Part shown: in pieces, positions 18,701-30,313 of the stretch
How the letters are laid out: each line of letters begins with the position of its first letter
Position numbering within the stretch: the first letter of the stretch is position 1
Assembly (NCBI GenBank): GCA_951640165.1
Contig: OX621242.1
Coordinates: 13,323,501 to 13,387,500 of the forward strand
Length of the DNA: 64,000 nt
DNA from: Pseudoips prasinana
Taxonomy: Eukaryota; Arthropoda; Insecta; Lepidoptera; Nolidae
Direction of reading: 5' to 3'
Position numbers and translations under genes: made by a program
Notes under the pieces: generated by a model
What the model was told of the DNA's origin: nothing
Seen by the model: the letters and a program-made list of their open reading frames with translations, nothing else
Databases searched by the model: none

Positions 18701-19900
18701 TTTGGCATTTTAAGCTTGCAGAGTCGACACTCTGTCTTGTTGGTGTAAAATATACATCGTAAGCACATACCGGAATCTTCTTTTTACATGAAATAATTCT
18801 ACTCCTTATTCAATTCAATATTTTTTTATTTGCTCTGTTCGAGTCAATATGACCGAACACCGAAGTGCTAATCCAGCACATTAAGCAATAACTTAGGTCG
18901 CGCATCGTACCGCGACTTCAGTGCATTGTCGGACAGCAAACCGCGAGCATCCATTCATAATCATTCCATTATTTAGACTAAATCTATTATAGCAATAAAA
19001 CAACAGTTCTCCAAATTCCAGTCTTTTCAATCATCTCCATCAGCCGTACCATAGGTCACGTCCCCTACATGCTCAATACGGGTGTTAATGAGTATGGTAC
19101 ATATTTAACTTATTAGCACGCTGTATTCTACCTATCAGATAAGCGATTGAAATTGTATTGCATACTTAAGTAAACAACGTAGATAGTGTTTAACAATATA
19201 TTATTATATTCATCTTGCATAATCGTTGGCATTATGATTTTAGGTGCACTTCTATGAATATTTCAAAGGAATTGTCTAGTCTCATCTAAAGACTAAGCAG
19301 GAAAGATTAATTTTTTGTATAGGTATGTTTGTTTGTAATAGATAAAATCTAAAACTACTTAACTAATTTTAACAATTCTTTCACCTAAAGAAAGAGCTAC
19401 ATTATCAGCAAACAACATGGAATGGAAAATATTTGAGAAACATCTTCATCTCTTTACTTCACAGACTAAAATCAATTCCCTTTCCAAAGACGATGTGCCA
19501 ATTATTTAACTTGATGTAAATCTCGTTATAAACTGTTCTCCACGACTCATACATATATCGAGACGTAGAACATGCAACTATGGCCGAACAAACGGCACAA
19601 ATCAAGCTCGATACAGTAAACATATCCAGCGTACAATACTGCGCCAAACAAGACATTTGTAAGCACTGCAAACTAGACCGTTATTAGAACTATGTACCGT
19701 CTTCCTAACCTCTGGAGCGTGAGGGATAGTCAAACGAACACACATATACGGAGTCTGTATACTGGCTTAAGTTTATGGGTGAAACTTTATTGAAAATAAT
19801 AAATAATATAGGTAACATAATTTTTACTGAAAACTTCAACATATTTTTTGGCCCTTTATAATAATTCCTCTCTATTCTTTATCGTATGGGCAGTGGTTAC
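18701..19900. other. Intergenic, nothing recognised
   Basis: AT-rich sequence without credible ORFs. The 70-residue minus frame at 19459-19671 has no start context or motif that would support a gene. Confidence 0.45.
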
Positions 19901-19906
19901 CCTGAG

Positions 19907-20083
19907 CCTCTAACACGAGTCCCTGCGGTTTACTTACTCGATCACACGTACAGTTTCCTCCCATACATTGAGCACCAGCGCCTCTCGCGGAAACTATTAA
20001 GAACTAAAACTCTGGTGCTCAATGTATGGGACGAAACTGTACGTATGATCGAGTAAGTAAACTGCAGGAACTCGTGCTAGAGG
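19907..20083. repeat. Long hairpin, 72-bp arms
   Basis: Arms 19907-19978 and 20012-20083 are inverted repeats with about five mismatches around a 33-bp loop (CCTCTAACACGAGT against CCTCTAGCACGAGT on the other strand). The ATCGTATGGGCAGTGGT leader just outside the left arm also occurs at about 22673. The structure fits a foldback MITE or a local inverted duplication. Confidence 0.85.
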
Positions 20084-20898
20084 CACTGGTGTCAGAGTTG
20101 TTCAAGTCACACACTAGGCTTCTGATATGGCTTAACGACTGTCTTCTAACAAGAACAAGGCTCGCCTGTTTATAAGCAGTCACTTAGGTACCTAAGCCTA
20201 CTACGTATATGCTATATGCATCTCTGACGAGCTCTGGTGACATTTTGTCCAGGAAAGCAATACCAAGCCATGATCTACTTACTTGAGGAATAATCTTGTA
20301 CACTGAATATATATCAATGAAGAATAATAAATTTTATGACGTAATTTAATGTATTATTTATATTTAGATATTATTTCAAATGATATAACCATACTCGCAA
20401 AGTTGTCTACTTAGATTTATCAATTAGACAGGGAAATTTAGCCTAAATAATTAATGTACTTTTGAAAACTGGCTTAGATTCTCTTTAAGTTCGCTTAGTA
20501 GGGATGAAGATATGAGCAAATCTATATAAATAGGGCCACTTGACTAATTAGTGTAGGTTGATATAAATGAAAGGGAGGATAATAAGCCTTTCGAATATAT
20601 TACATCTAGTTTTCAATACTGGTTTCTACATTTATCATTTCAATATCTTGAGGTCTTTATAAACACTGTCTAGCAAACTTTTGACAAGATTAACGTTAGT
20701 CGGTGTTATAATTTACTGCTAGCAGATCTAGAACTTTTTAAGCCATGGCATTCGCTTTCGGTAGGACGTTTCTAATGCCGTGTATGAATCGGCACACTGC
20801 ATATCGGTGTGAGGTAGGCCTTGGGTCCTTGGGTTTCAATTGAACGTTTCCGAATAATAGCAGAAAACAATAACATGTTCTTGTATCATGGCAAAATT
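20084..20898. other. Intergenic, nothing recognised
   Basis: No ORF, tRNA-like boxes or terminal repeats seen. Confidence 0.45.
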
Positions 20899-21024
20899 GT
20901 ACAGACGCCAGCACATCAAGCTACCCCAACCTGTTAAATTTCCCCATAATTTAATGTTATAAAGTTGAAAATCTATAAAAGAAATTTGACCGACTGGGGT
21001 TGCTGGATGTGCTGGCGTCTGTAC
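20899..21024 (+). mobile_element. Complete MITE of the CAGACGCCAGCACATC family
   Basis: About 126 bp with inverted termini GTACAGACGCCAGCACATC, and the reverse complement at the right end. This intact copy gives the reference order used to recognise the split copies at 2690/18645 and 59673/60389. A further copy is at 27420-27551. Confidence 0.85.
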
Positions 21025-21114
21025 AACGAAAACTGATGGAATGTGCAACGAAAACCACTTTGGGAGGCTTAATTTTTAATAAATAAATGTCTTGGGATAT
21101 CTAACACTCTGCAA

Positions 21115-21365
21115 TCTGATCCCAAGCAAGTGAGAGCCTGTACTACTTCAACCAGACAACTGATAAATATACATTTATATTTCTGAATACATACATAGGT
21201 ACATGTTCTCACCATGAGTGTAATTTACGTAACTGGTAGTAACTACCCAGCCAGAGAACTATTCTATTCTATCACACAAAGATTTGTGCTGGGTGGGGAT
21301 CGAAACCACGACCTCAGGTTTAGCAGTCGGCGTCACTAACCCCAAGACCATCAGGCCAGTTAGGT
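21115..21365 (-). mobile_element. tRNA-derived SINE
   Basis: On the minus strand the head reads ACTGGCCTGATGGTCTTGGG and contains a B-box-like GGTTTCGATCCCC. The body and the 3' part (CAGTTGTCTGGTTG...) are shared with the plus copy at 23098-23340. Confidence 0.65.
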
Positions 21366-21534
21366 CACAGTTAAGTTCTTATTTAACTGCATTACTTAGA
21401 CTGCTTTTCCTTTTAAGCTTAAAAACTACGTCGCGCGTCGTCGGTGCATAACTGATTTATAAGAGTGTCGATCTCTGCGTCTGGGTGGTCAGTTAGTCAT
21501 AGTTTTTTAACATTATATTTATTCGCTCCATTAA

Positions 21535-21736
21535 GGGCCTATGCAGACCACGTTTTGTTAAACGCGCCGTTGACGCGTGTTTTTAGCGATACACACGCGC
21601 GTCTGCATCGCGTTTGTATCGATAAAAACAACAACAAACTGCTCTGGATAAAAGCGCGCCGTCGCCGCGTCGCTCGACGCGCGTTACTAAAACGCGCGTC
21701 GAAGGCGCGTTTAAAGAACGTGGTGTGCATAGGCCC
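21535..21736. mobile_element. CpG-rich MITE with TAA target duplication (PIF/Harbinger-like)
   Basis: The 202-bp element has termini GGGCCTATGCA and the reverse complement TGCATAGGCCC, flanked by TAA (21532-21534 and 21737-21739). A 3-bp TWA duplication with GGGC ends is typical of PIF/Harbinger MITEs. The interior is packed with CGCG and GCGCG words, very unlike the AT-rich surroundings. The open frames across it are by-products of this composition. Confidence 0.75.
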
Positions 21737-22182
21737 TAAGTGTTATTTTAACAAAAATAGAATAAGATTACTCTTTGTATTACACTATTAAAATGCATTA
21801 AAGCGTGATTACAAAAGTAATCTCTTCCAGACAACCTATCTTTCAAGCGTAGTTTTTCTACTAAAAATGAGCCAGATTATTGCTATCGATATTGTGATAA
21901 CTTGAACACTGGACAGACACATGCAATTCCGAGGTGCTACACAAATGGAACACTCCGAATATGATTCCCGATGGAAGCATAGCAAATAAGGGCACAACGC
22001 TGCATAGTCGCAGTGCAATTGGATCGGAGAGGCTGCTACCACTATTCTATACTAAAATATCATAGGAAGTCTTACAACAGAAGTCCTATAATATTTTTCG
22101 TCTATTATTATTGTGGTTTTAATACGAACATATATTCTTCCTTTCTTTTTCTTTTTAAAAAGACAAAGCTGCGGGCGTTAAT

Positions 22183-22342
22183 TCTGTGTTGGGGGGTACT
22201 TTACAAATATATAATTGACGGACGCAAAGTACATGCAGACGCAAAACAACAATTTATGGGTCACACAAATAGTTGTATTGCGCAGGAATCGAACCCGGGA
22301 CAAGAAGCGGCGAAGCGATTGATTTAACTGCTGCGACACACG
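22183..22342 (-). mobile_element. tRNA-derived SINE, family with TTTGTGTGACCCATAAAT body
   Basis: Minus orientation, with a decayed tRNA-like head (GGGTTCGATTCCTGCG as B box) and the body shared with 22735-22915 and 33897-34085. Confidence 0.75.
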
Positions 22343-22734
22343 TTTTACATGAAGGTTTTTTTACCTACCTACTTAATATATACAGGATTTTAGTAATGAG
22401 TGTAACACTGTCCACTGTTCCACAGTAAACATGACAAAGAAGTACGCTTTATTTATCCCATTTGCTCTTAAAATCGTCGAAGGCAATGCTGCTAATGCGA
22501 ACAAACTTCAACCAATCGGAAACCAGCCAACTACACAGAACATATTAGGTATAGAGTACGGAAGTGTGCGCAAACACGTTTTTGTTTGTTTCTTTCCTTT
22601 CCACCACAATGAACAGATGGGATGTCAATCTAACATGGCCAGGACGAGAACATGACTACTACTACTTACTTATCGTATGGGCAGTGGTCACCCTAGTGCC
22701 AGTGCCTTCTTTTTTATAAAGATAACGCCCGTAG

Positions 22735-22915
22735 TAGGGAATTTAATCCCTGTGTTGCGGGGTACTTTACAAACATATAATGGACGGCCACAAATAACAT
22801 CCAGACTCAGAACAACTATTTATGGGTCACACAAATAGTTGTCCGGCGCGGGACTCGAACCCGCGACACGAAGCGGCGTGGCGACTGTCTTATCCGCTGA
22901 GCCACACGTGCAGTC
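22735..22915 (-). mobile_element. tRNA-derived SINE, well-preserved head
   Basis: The minus strand reads TGTGGCTCAGCGGATAAGAC (A box) and GGGTTCGAGTCCCGCG (B box), followed by CAACTATTTGTGTGACCCAT. It is too long and unfolded for a tRNA gene, and the same body recurs in other copies. Confidence 0.85.
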
Positions 22916-23097
22916 TATTATTATGTGTTGTTCAAGCCGCTCTGTGCGCGTCTGACATGGCTTAACGATTGACAGCTTAACGTGCCCTACGAAGTACTGA
23001 GATGCTCAGAAATTAAACCACTTTGGTGGTCACCCTATATCGACTGACCGCGAGCCTAGTTGCTTGACCTCGCCAATAACTTATGGATTTTATTATG

Positions 23098-23340
23098 CTT
23101 TATCGGACTTGATGGTCTAATGGTTAGCGATCCTTAATGTTAAGCTAGAGCTTGTGAGTTGGAACCCCATCCAGGGAAAATGTTAGGGTGTAATTACTTC
23201 TTAGTGTGTAGGTGTAATTTACTTATAATATGTATGTATTTAGAAATATATAAGTATGCATATCAGTTATCTGGTTGCGCTAGTACAGGCTCTCCCTAGT
23301 TTTGAGTCAAATGGCAGTGCGTTAATTGTCGCAAGATTAT
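23098..23340 (+). mobile_element. tRNA-derived SINE
   Basis: The head GATGGTCTAATGGTTAGCGA is A-box-like, and a decayed B box GAGTTGGAACCCCATCC follows. The tail reads TCAGTTATCTGGTTGCGC. Related to the minus copy at 21115-21365. Confidence 0.65.
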
Positions 23341-23356
23341 TTTAATATTCATATTG

Positions 23357-23610
23357 ACGGTCACCATAGCCTAGTTGGTAGTGCTCCTGCCTACGAAGCT
23401 GGTGGTCCTGGGTTCGAATCCCGGTAAGTGCAAATATTTGTGTGATGAGCACGAATATTTGTTTCTGAGTCATGGAAGTTTTCTATATATATAAGTATTT
23501 ATCAATCTATATAAGTATGTATATCGTCGCCTGGTACCCATAGAACAAGCTTTGCTTAGTTTGGGGCTAGGATGATCTGTGTGACATTGTTGTGTTATAT
23601 TATACAACAA
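23357..23610 (+). mobile_element. tRNA-derived SINE with perfect B box
   Basis: Head TAGCCTAGTTGGTAGTGC, B box GGGTTCGAATCCCGG, body GCACGAATATTTGTTTCTGA, and tail CTTAGTTTGGGGCTAGGATG. A near-identical copy is at 45123-45370, so this family may be fairly young. Confidence 0.85.
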
Positions 23611-24050
23611 AAATAATATCTTGTCTTCTGTAAATGTCCGTAAAATCGTTAACAACAATGGATGAACACTAAGTATTAAATATATAAAGATAATTCTATA
23701 TTTACTTTACATATTTTGACCTATTACAGTTCTGGTCTAACTGATGCCATAGATAGATTTGTTCCAGCTTGATACACGATAGTGATGGTATGCGTTACAA
23801 TCGGAATATCGGATGTTTTGGCGTAACGGTGTGCGGTGCAATTTGCTCGAATCTATTGTGCAAGAGCGTGAGAAAACGGACGGTACTCCGGGTGCAAAGC
23901 GCGCACCTGGTCACACCGGCAAGATATTTTGATTTGTAAATGTACACCACTGCTCTAATAAAACAGTCAGTTTGTGAAATAAGAAAGATATCTTTTTTTC
24001 ACCCTATACAAAAAGCATGAGCAAGTTACTTCTTTTGGTTTATTTTGCAT

Positions 24051-24330
24051 AGCTGTGCCCCGCGGTTTTACCAGCGTTAAATTTTATAAATTATCACAGC
24101 TCCTCCAATATGTAGCCTATATGTTGACCTGACCTCTTAGTAATATTCATGCAAAAATCCATGCAGTACTTCTTGAGTTTAGCCCGGACATACATACAGA
24201 CAAACAGACAAAATATCTAAAAACTATATTTTTGGCTTCGATATCGATTGTAGATCACGAACCAAGTATCCTTTAAAAAAATATTATATGTACAGTTTTA
24301 ACTTTCCTACGAGTTTATTATATGTATAGA
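24051..24330 (-). mobile_element. Helitron-like family C element
   Basis: The minus strand starts TCTATACATATAATAAACTC and ends with a hairpin and GGGGCACAGCTA. The plus-orientation copy at 48068-48380 has the full CACAGCTAG end. Shared interior: CCGGGCTAAACTCAAGAAGT-like block and a GTCTGTTTGTCTGTATGTAT run. Confidence 0.75.
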
Positions 24331-24426
24331 TGTTATAAGTACTTTGTTCAGTTTCAGAGGCAAATTAAATTCCTTAAGTTACGTCAACTATTTACGTTAC
24401 ATCTTGTGTATACAGAGCACTGCAAT

Positions 24427-24840
24427 TGCTTGGCGTGGTTGGAGTCTAACCCACGACCTGCGGTATGTAAGACAAGTATCTATTGTCTTTGATACCGCAG
24501 GTCGTGAGTTCGATTCCCACCCAGGACAAATATTTGCGTGCATGAACACTTCGGATTGTCCTAAGTCTGAGTGTAATTATCTATATCAGTATGTATTTAC
24601 AAAATAAAAGTAGTATATGTAATATATCAGTTATATAGGTTCCATAATATAAGTACTGCTTAGTTGAACATGTCTTTTGGTTCTGAGTCTGTGTGTAATT
24701 ATCGAAATAAGTATGTATTTACAAAAGAAAAGTAGTATATGTAATATATCTGTTATCTGGTTTCCATAATACAAGCACAGCTTAGTTTGGGATCAGATGG
24801 CCGTGTGTGAATAATGTTTAAGGATATTATTATTATTCCT
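24427..24840 (+). mobile_element. SINE pair with an internal foldback
   Basis: A SINE head with B box GAGTTCGATTCCCACCC is preceded by a 14-bp inverted repeat (ACGACCTGCGGTAT / ATACCGCAGGTCGT, 24453-24505). A second partial copy of the same body follows at about 24640-24840 and ends in TTATTATTATT. The clean copy at 63555-63815 shows the normal order, in which the head is not inverted. Confidence 0.65.
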
Positions 24841-25115
24841 GTGCAGGAACCGAACCCAAAACACTTGGGCGTTGTGGTAGCAAAAAGAAGACTTACTCAT
24901 CATAAGTACCATACATCGACAAATGTCCTACTACATATTATAAATGCGAAAGATTGTGAGTAGGAATGTATGGATGTTGTTTGTAACTCTTTCATGCAAA
25001 AACTACCTAACGGATTTTGATGAAACTTTGTAGTATTATAGCTTATAATTATAATTCGTACCTTAATATAGACAGAACAGTTCAATTTTATTGTTAAGTA
25101 TAGTTTAATTGTCTG

Positions 25116-25119
<4 letters not shown>

Positions 25120-25177
<58 letters not shown>
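25120..25177. repeat. (TA)n microsatellite
   Basis: About 28 uninterrupted TA units. Confidence 0.95.
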
Positions 25178-25180
<3 letters not shown>

Positions 25181-25285
25181 TTACTTAATTGTCCAATGTT
25201 TACCTGGTTCCTGCGATACAAGTCTCGAACTTAGTGCAGGAACCAATGTCAAATTGTTTAGTGTAATAAATGATAATTTGTTAAT

Positions 25286-25575
25286 AAATAAATAATAAAA
25301 AAGAACCTTTTATACAATAGGTATGTAGTAAAATATAAATTTCGATAATCAAACCTAAACATAATCTCCTTGACAATAACTTAATACAAGCTAGCGAAAT
25401 ATCATTACTATTATAGAATAAATTTTAGAAATGTTTTAATAATCCGTGTACCTAAACATCTATAATATGTAACTAGAAATATTATGTATACCTACTTAAT
25501 TATATTACTACAAACATGTTCTGACTGTTTAAAGTCTACGTGAATAAAAACCTTTTTTATAATTTATTATTTGAT
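25286..25575 (+). mobile_element. LINE 3'UTR fragment (CR1-like family also at 54815-55090)
   Basis: Ends GTGAATAAAAACCTTTTTTA. The blocks CAAACATGTTCTGACTGTTT and TCTCCTTGACAATAACTTAA occur, reverse-complemented and in the same order, at 54815-55090. Confidence 0.65.
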
Positions 25576-25714
25576 ATAAGTATCCGAATAACACAGGCTA
25601 TAATTTATATACCTACTTAGTTATAACGCGGATAAAACCGCGGGGCACAGCTAGTAGTTGATGTAAAAGAATACTACTAAAATCTTATATAATTAGTCTG
25701 TTAAATATATGAAT

Positions 25715-26269
25715 AAAAACTGGCCAAGTGCGAGTCGGACTCGCACATGAAGGGTTCCATATCAGCAAGTATTTCAGTTGATTAAATGAATGCAAATTGC
25801 GGTTTATGACGTATTAAAAAAAAACCACTTGCTAGATCTCGTTCAAACCAATTTTCGTTTTTAGTTTACATACAACATATATTTTTTTAGTTTTATCATT
25901 CTCTTATTTTGGAAGTTAGAGGGGGGGGGGGGACCCATATTACCACTTTGGAAGTGTCTCTCGCGCAAACTATTCAGTTTAGAAAAAAATGTTATTAGGA
26001 ACCTTAATATCATTTTTGAAGACCTATCCATAGACCAAATGTATGACCAGTTCTATGTATGGCGACCCGCAAAAATAATTGTACTTTTTTTATTTTTGTG
26101 TAAAAATCTTAATGCGGTTCACAGAATACATCTTCTTACCAAGTTTCAATAGTACAGCTCTTATAGTTTCGGAAAAAAGTGGCTGTGACATACGGACGGA
26201 CAGACAGACAGACATGACGAATCTATAAGGGTTCCGTTTTTTGCAATTTGGCTACGGAACCCTAAAAAT
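25715..26269 (+). repeat. GTCY-containing lepidopteran interspersed repeat, copy 2
   Basis: AACTGGCCAAGTGCGAGTCG through a G run (25920-25932) and GACAGACAGACAGAC to GGCTACGGAACCCTAAAAA. Inverted relative to 1320-1914. Confidence 0.7.
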
Positions 26270-26609
26270 GATTATTGTGTTTTAGTTGTGAGTTCGCCTA
26301 TCACTAATCTAAAAGGGGGTAAACCTCGGCTGAATTTTACGAGCCGGTCTAAGTAATAAACAGCTAGATAGATAACCATTAACCAGTGTGTTTATTCTCT
26401 GCTTATCGATAAAAAAAAATCAATTTGATGCGGCTGTGCCACAGTGATTGTCTAATCACCTACGTACAGAATATAAACTTATAAGTGTAAAAGCCGAAAG
26501 GTAAATAAAAATTGCTCGATTTAGTTATCGTTTAGAATATACTTAGGAATTATCAGTTTTGAAAAGCAAACCGAGGTGGGTTTTTAATTTTTTTTACCGT
26601 CGATTTTGC

Positions 26610-26986
26610 CTGCTGTGCCTCGCGGTTTTAACCGCTTTAAACTTTATAAATTATAGCCTATGTGCTAATCGGACATATCTCACTAATATTATAAAGGCGA
26701 AAGTTTGTGAGTGTGTGACTGTGTGAGTGAGTATGTTTGTTAATTATTCACGGCTAAATGGCTGGAGGGATTTTCATAAAATTTGGTATGGAGATAGCTG
26801 ACATCCTGGATTAACACATGGACTATAATTTATAAAGTTTAACGCAGGTAAAACGGTAGGGCACAGCTAGTAAGTCATATTACTACAAAGTTTCATCAAA
26901 ATCTGTTCCGTAGTTTTTGCATGAAGGGGTAACAAACATCCATACATCTATACTCACAAACTTTCACATTTGTAATATTAGTAGGA
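26610..26986 (-). mobile_element. Helitron-like family A element, outer copy of a nest
   Basis: Minus strand: 5' end TCCTACTAATATTACAAATG at 26986, 3' hairpin and GAGGCACAGCAGG near 26610. Interrupted exactly between A 26677 and T 26871 by a second Helitron-like element. Confidence 0.8.
26678..26870 (+). mobile_element. Helitron-like element, inner copy (inserted between A and T)
   Basis: It begins TCTCACTAATATTATAAAGG and ends GGGCACAGCTAG. The flanking bases are A and T with no target duplication. Joining the flanks restores the outer element's GGACATATAAGTCATATTAC sequence. This is the insertion rule known for Helitrons. Confidence 0.85.
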
Positions 26987-26989
26987 TAA

Positions 26990-27120
26990 AGTGCTTCGTT
27001 GGTCTAGCGGTAGCGTGTTCAAACGCGGATAGTGTGGTCCTGGATTCAAAATTAGGGTTGGCCAAAAAAGTGACTTTTGGATTTTTCTGTTACGAAGAAT
27101 CCCAATATTAGTTTTTTTGG
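26990..27120 (+). mobile_element. SINE head fragment
   Basis: TTGGTCTAGCGGTAGCGTGT (A box) and a decayed B-box region, then GGTTGGCCAAAAAAGTGA. Same family as 37606-37980. Confidence 0.55.
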
Positions 27121-27419
27121 ATATAAGCTCGGAGTCTCAAAGTTTGCGGTGTTAAAGTGCCTGAGTGAAAGTTATTTAAATTAAATATGACAGAAACTGA
27201 AAACAATTATGTTTACCATGTTGCGGAAATTTGACTTCGTCGGGCACATATTCAAATTACAACAAATAAATGTTAATTGAGTTTACTTGTTAAATGAATA
27301 GAGTATAAAATGTGTATAGGATAGGGCTGAAAATGTCTTTCAAAGTCCTACTACGACAAGTCAATCAAATAGGAGAATATTATATAACACATCTATGCTC
27401 TAAGGCCTATAACGTATTG

Positions 27420-27551
27420 ACGCCAGCACATCCAGCTACCCCAATTTGTCAAATTTCTTTTACAGATTTTAAACTTTATCACATAAGCATAAGGTTCACT
27501 TCAATAGGGGAAATTTGTCAGATTGGGGTAGCTTGATGTGCTGGCGTCTGT
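27420..27551 (+). mobile_element. MITE of the CAGACGCCAGCACATC family
   Basis: Inverted termini GACGCCAGCACATCCAGCTA and TAGCTTGATGTGCTGGCGTC surround an AT-rich core. Confidence 0.8.
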
Positions 27552-28615
27552 AAATACATATCATAATAAATAAACAGCTGATGACGAAATTGTTTTAAAT
27601 TAAAGTAATTGTAATTGTGTAATTCTAAGTAAGACTGATAATATAGCCACGAACCACGTCTAAAATGACGATATGTATAGGTAAGAAATTTCAGCGTTAG
27701 ATAAATATTTTCAGAGCTAAGAATTCATAACGATTATTCGTCTTAAAATCGGTTCAAACAAGAATTTCTCGGAAAAGTAATTCGTTTAAGTTCAGAGGGA
27801 GTCTTACGCTCGTTATCCGAAATTACTTCCGTTTAAACAAGACGATGGAATTGCGGATATGATTAACTTCATATCTATTAAAGGTATAATTCGATAGGTA
27901 GTCAGCATTCAACATAATTACCAATTAGGTTAATCTATCCTTCTTTTTTCTAATACCGCCATCTTCCTAGACTCCAGGGTGCTTTTGAGAATTGTTTTTC
28001 TGACCTCATACACAGTAACTAAGTCTCTGGTTAAGTCACGCTACGGCTAGAGCAACAAGACATTATCCTAAAGGGACTAATAGAAAGAGACACATTGCTT
28101 CACTCACGGATTATTGTCCCTTCTAACTCCCCGGTGGGCAAAGTCGGACACGTCTTAGACAGATGTATAAATAACATGCTAGGTGGAGGGAGAAACCCCG
28201 CACCGAGTTGCTCAAAAAGCAAAAAGTACTATGCACTACCTCTCGTCCGTTGTATCCATATTGATGGCACACCATATACTTGCTATAAGTCACCTAAAAT
28301 ACGTGGAGATATTAAAATGTCGATCTCAACAATATCAACAGAATTTGTTAACTTAATAAATGTATAGGCAAGACGGAGGTCTGAACTGCTTATAGAGTTT
28401 AACGCACGATACTCTACCTCTTATCAGTAGTGTCTGAGGTACAATACTATCAGCTTCCAATATGTTGTCTTAATAATTACAGTCTTAAAATACATAGATC
28501 TAAATAAATTTTTCTTCACTTAAAATAATTTAAACAACATATAGGGCCTTTGCGAAAGTATTCCCTTTTGTATTAATACATAAATAAAATAAAATAAATA
28601 AATGATAAAAAATTA
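27552..28615. other. Intergenic, nothing firmly recognised
   Basis: A 90-residue plus frame at 28095-28367 has no known motif and poor coding character. Confidence 0.4.
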
Positions 28616-28712
28616 TTCCATTTGTCACGATCTTTCCACACCTGTTTTGCCTCGTTTTTTGTCATTATATGCTTCATACATGCTCGCCGGTTAAATGTAC
28701 CTCTGACCTTGC
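28616..28712 (-). pseudogene. RTE-type LINE ORF2 C-terminal fragment
   Basis: The minus strand reads FNRRACMKHIMTKNEAK then a KDRDKW block, the conserved end of RTE proteins (RRACM ... VCKDRxxW). It matches the fragments at 59930-60100 and 61730-61853. The canonical cysteine before KDRD is replaced by tryptophan. Confidence 0.7.
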
Positions 28713-30313
28713 TTTTAGTGAGAACGTCTCCGATTTGGTCAGATAATGTTCTAAAATATTAAAACATAATGTTCGAAATCGGTTTTTAAACAACGGGAAA
28801 ATCGGGTAAGAGATACAAAAACAACAAACATACAGTTCAATGGAAAACCTCTTCCATTTCAATTAAAACATTATCAAAGAATAGTCAATCAACTCGGACA
28901 CATCCCAAATAAATGTATATCATGTTACCAGGCCAACGCTTGAGTCTGATAAATCGTCCAGATAAAAGTGGCACTTAAATTAATTACTACGCCAATCTAG
29001 AACTTCTGTTAGTAATTAATTGAAACAGATTGTTCATTTGACTGCGAGAACTCCATGAAACACGTTTATTTGCTTCACGAAATGAAAATAAAGTTAGATT
29101 ATCGTGCAATGCCCAGGATTGGAGAGAGATGAACGCTACAGTGAAAGATATTATACCATCGAAAACAGTGGCGAGGGGTATCATATTCTTTAGGTAAAGC
29201 CGATTGGAGTATTAGTAAAATTACGTTTAACGTATATTTAATATAATAACAGAATAAAACGAAAAAAACATTTATTAAATCCTAGTAGATAGAAGGTAAC
29301 TGTTAGAAACTATCAACAAGTTTTGGAAGTATAATAAAATTTTGAGAACATATCCAAATAGAGGCAAAAACAGAGGTAAGCTTTTTGCCACTTTAGCTAG
29401 TAAATGGAGCCATTCACAAATATAAAAGGTTTCCAATTTGTTTTATTTGCTTCTTCCATATATTTTATTCAATTACATTAACAAATATTTATGAATTTAT
29501 TAGGAAATAATAATAAGCTACTATATTAAATTTACGTTTTTTTAAACTCAACAAATACAACGACACTCTATTCAAATTCGTTCACGGACATAAATATTAT
29601 GTATTAAACTCACTATATATAAACTATGTACACATATTAAAGAACTTTTGTTGTATTCGGCCAAAAAAGAAGAACTTGAGGAAGCGTTTTCCATATACAC
29701 TTCGCCACTGCGCTCTAGCTATTAAAAATGCATTTAAAAATAAACTTCTCAAATTAAGGTACTGAAGCTGCTCTGGACAAGCCTAAAGTCAAAAAGCATT
29801 AACCACCCTCTTCTACGTTAATAAAATAAAGGACTCATTATATAAAGCAAAGCACGTTCTCCGGTATCGTTGAAAAGGTCTTTTGTTCGACAGCTAAATA
29901 CTTAGGGCGAGTCAATCGTGGAACGAGGCCCGCTAAGCTTTGTGAGACTTTGCAAATTAATGACGAACAAGTACCAACGCGAGTGTAAAGTTTCACTAAG
30001 TATAGTGAAACTTGTTTACACCCCCTTAGATTTTTGCAGGCTTTCGTAGTGCGTGATTATTGTGTAGTTATTTACTTTGCGTGGAAGTGAGGGCGTTCGT
30101 AACCGCAGCCACTGTACCCTTATAATTCTACCGCGTCCGCTGTGGATTTGTGGTTCTTTCATCTGGTTCTGATTTGCCTGAAACTGAGTCGTAATTTAAC
30201 ATCATTATTCGTACTTCTCGGAATGACTTTGCTACTAGTTCTTTGTTTATATTGCACAAATAATTTTCTATACACTAGTATGGGGGCCGTAAGAACAGCA
30301 TTACATCTATACA
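28713..30313. other. Intergenic, nothing recognised
   Basis: Scattered short frames only. A small TTTCACTAAGTATAGTGAAA palindrome lies near 29990. Confidence 0.4.

Larger units (their letters stand above)
24930..25652 (+). mobile_element. Helitron-like family A element with inserted sequence
   Basis: The 5' part begins CCTACTACATATTATAAATG. The 3' end, AACGCGGATAAAACCGCGGGGCACAGCTAG at 25626-25652, has the typical hairpin and CTAG. Between them lie a TA microsatellite and a LINE 3' segment, so the two ends may belong to one interrupted element. Confidence 0.5.

Noticed and set aside
21465..21791. 108-aa plus frame rich in Arg/Ala
   Set aside because: It covers the CpG-rich MITE; the open frame is a by-product of CGCG words.
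22840..22915. tRNA gene in the GGTTCGAGTCC region, and similar heads at 23357, 33897, 37606, 45123, 63555
   Set aside because: Each has A and B boxes, but the cloverleaf is imperfect and the sequence continues into shared SINE bodies and tails.
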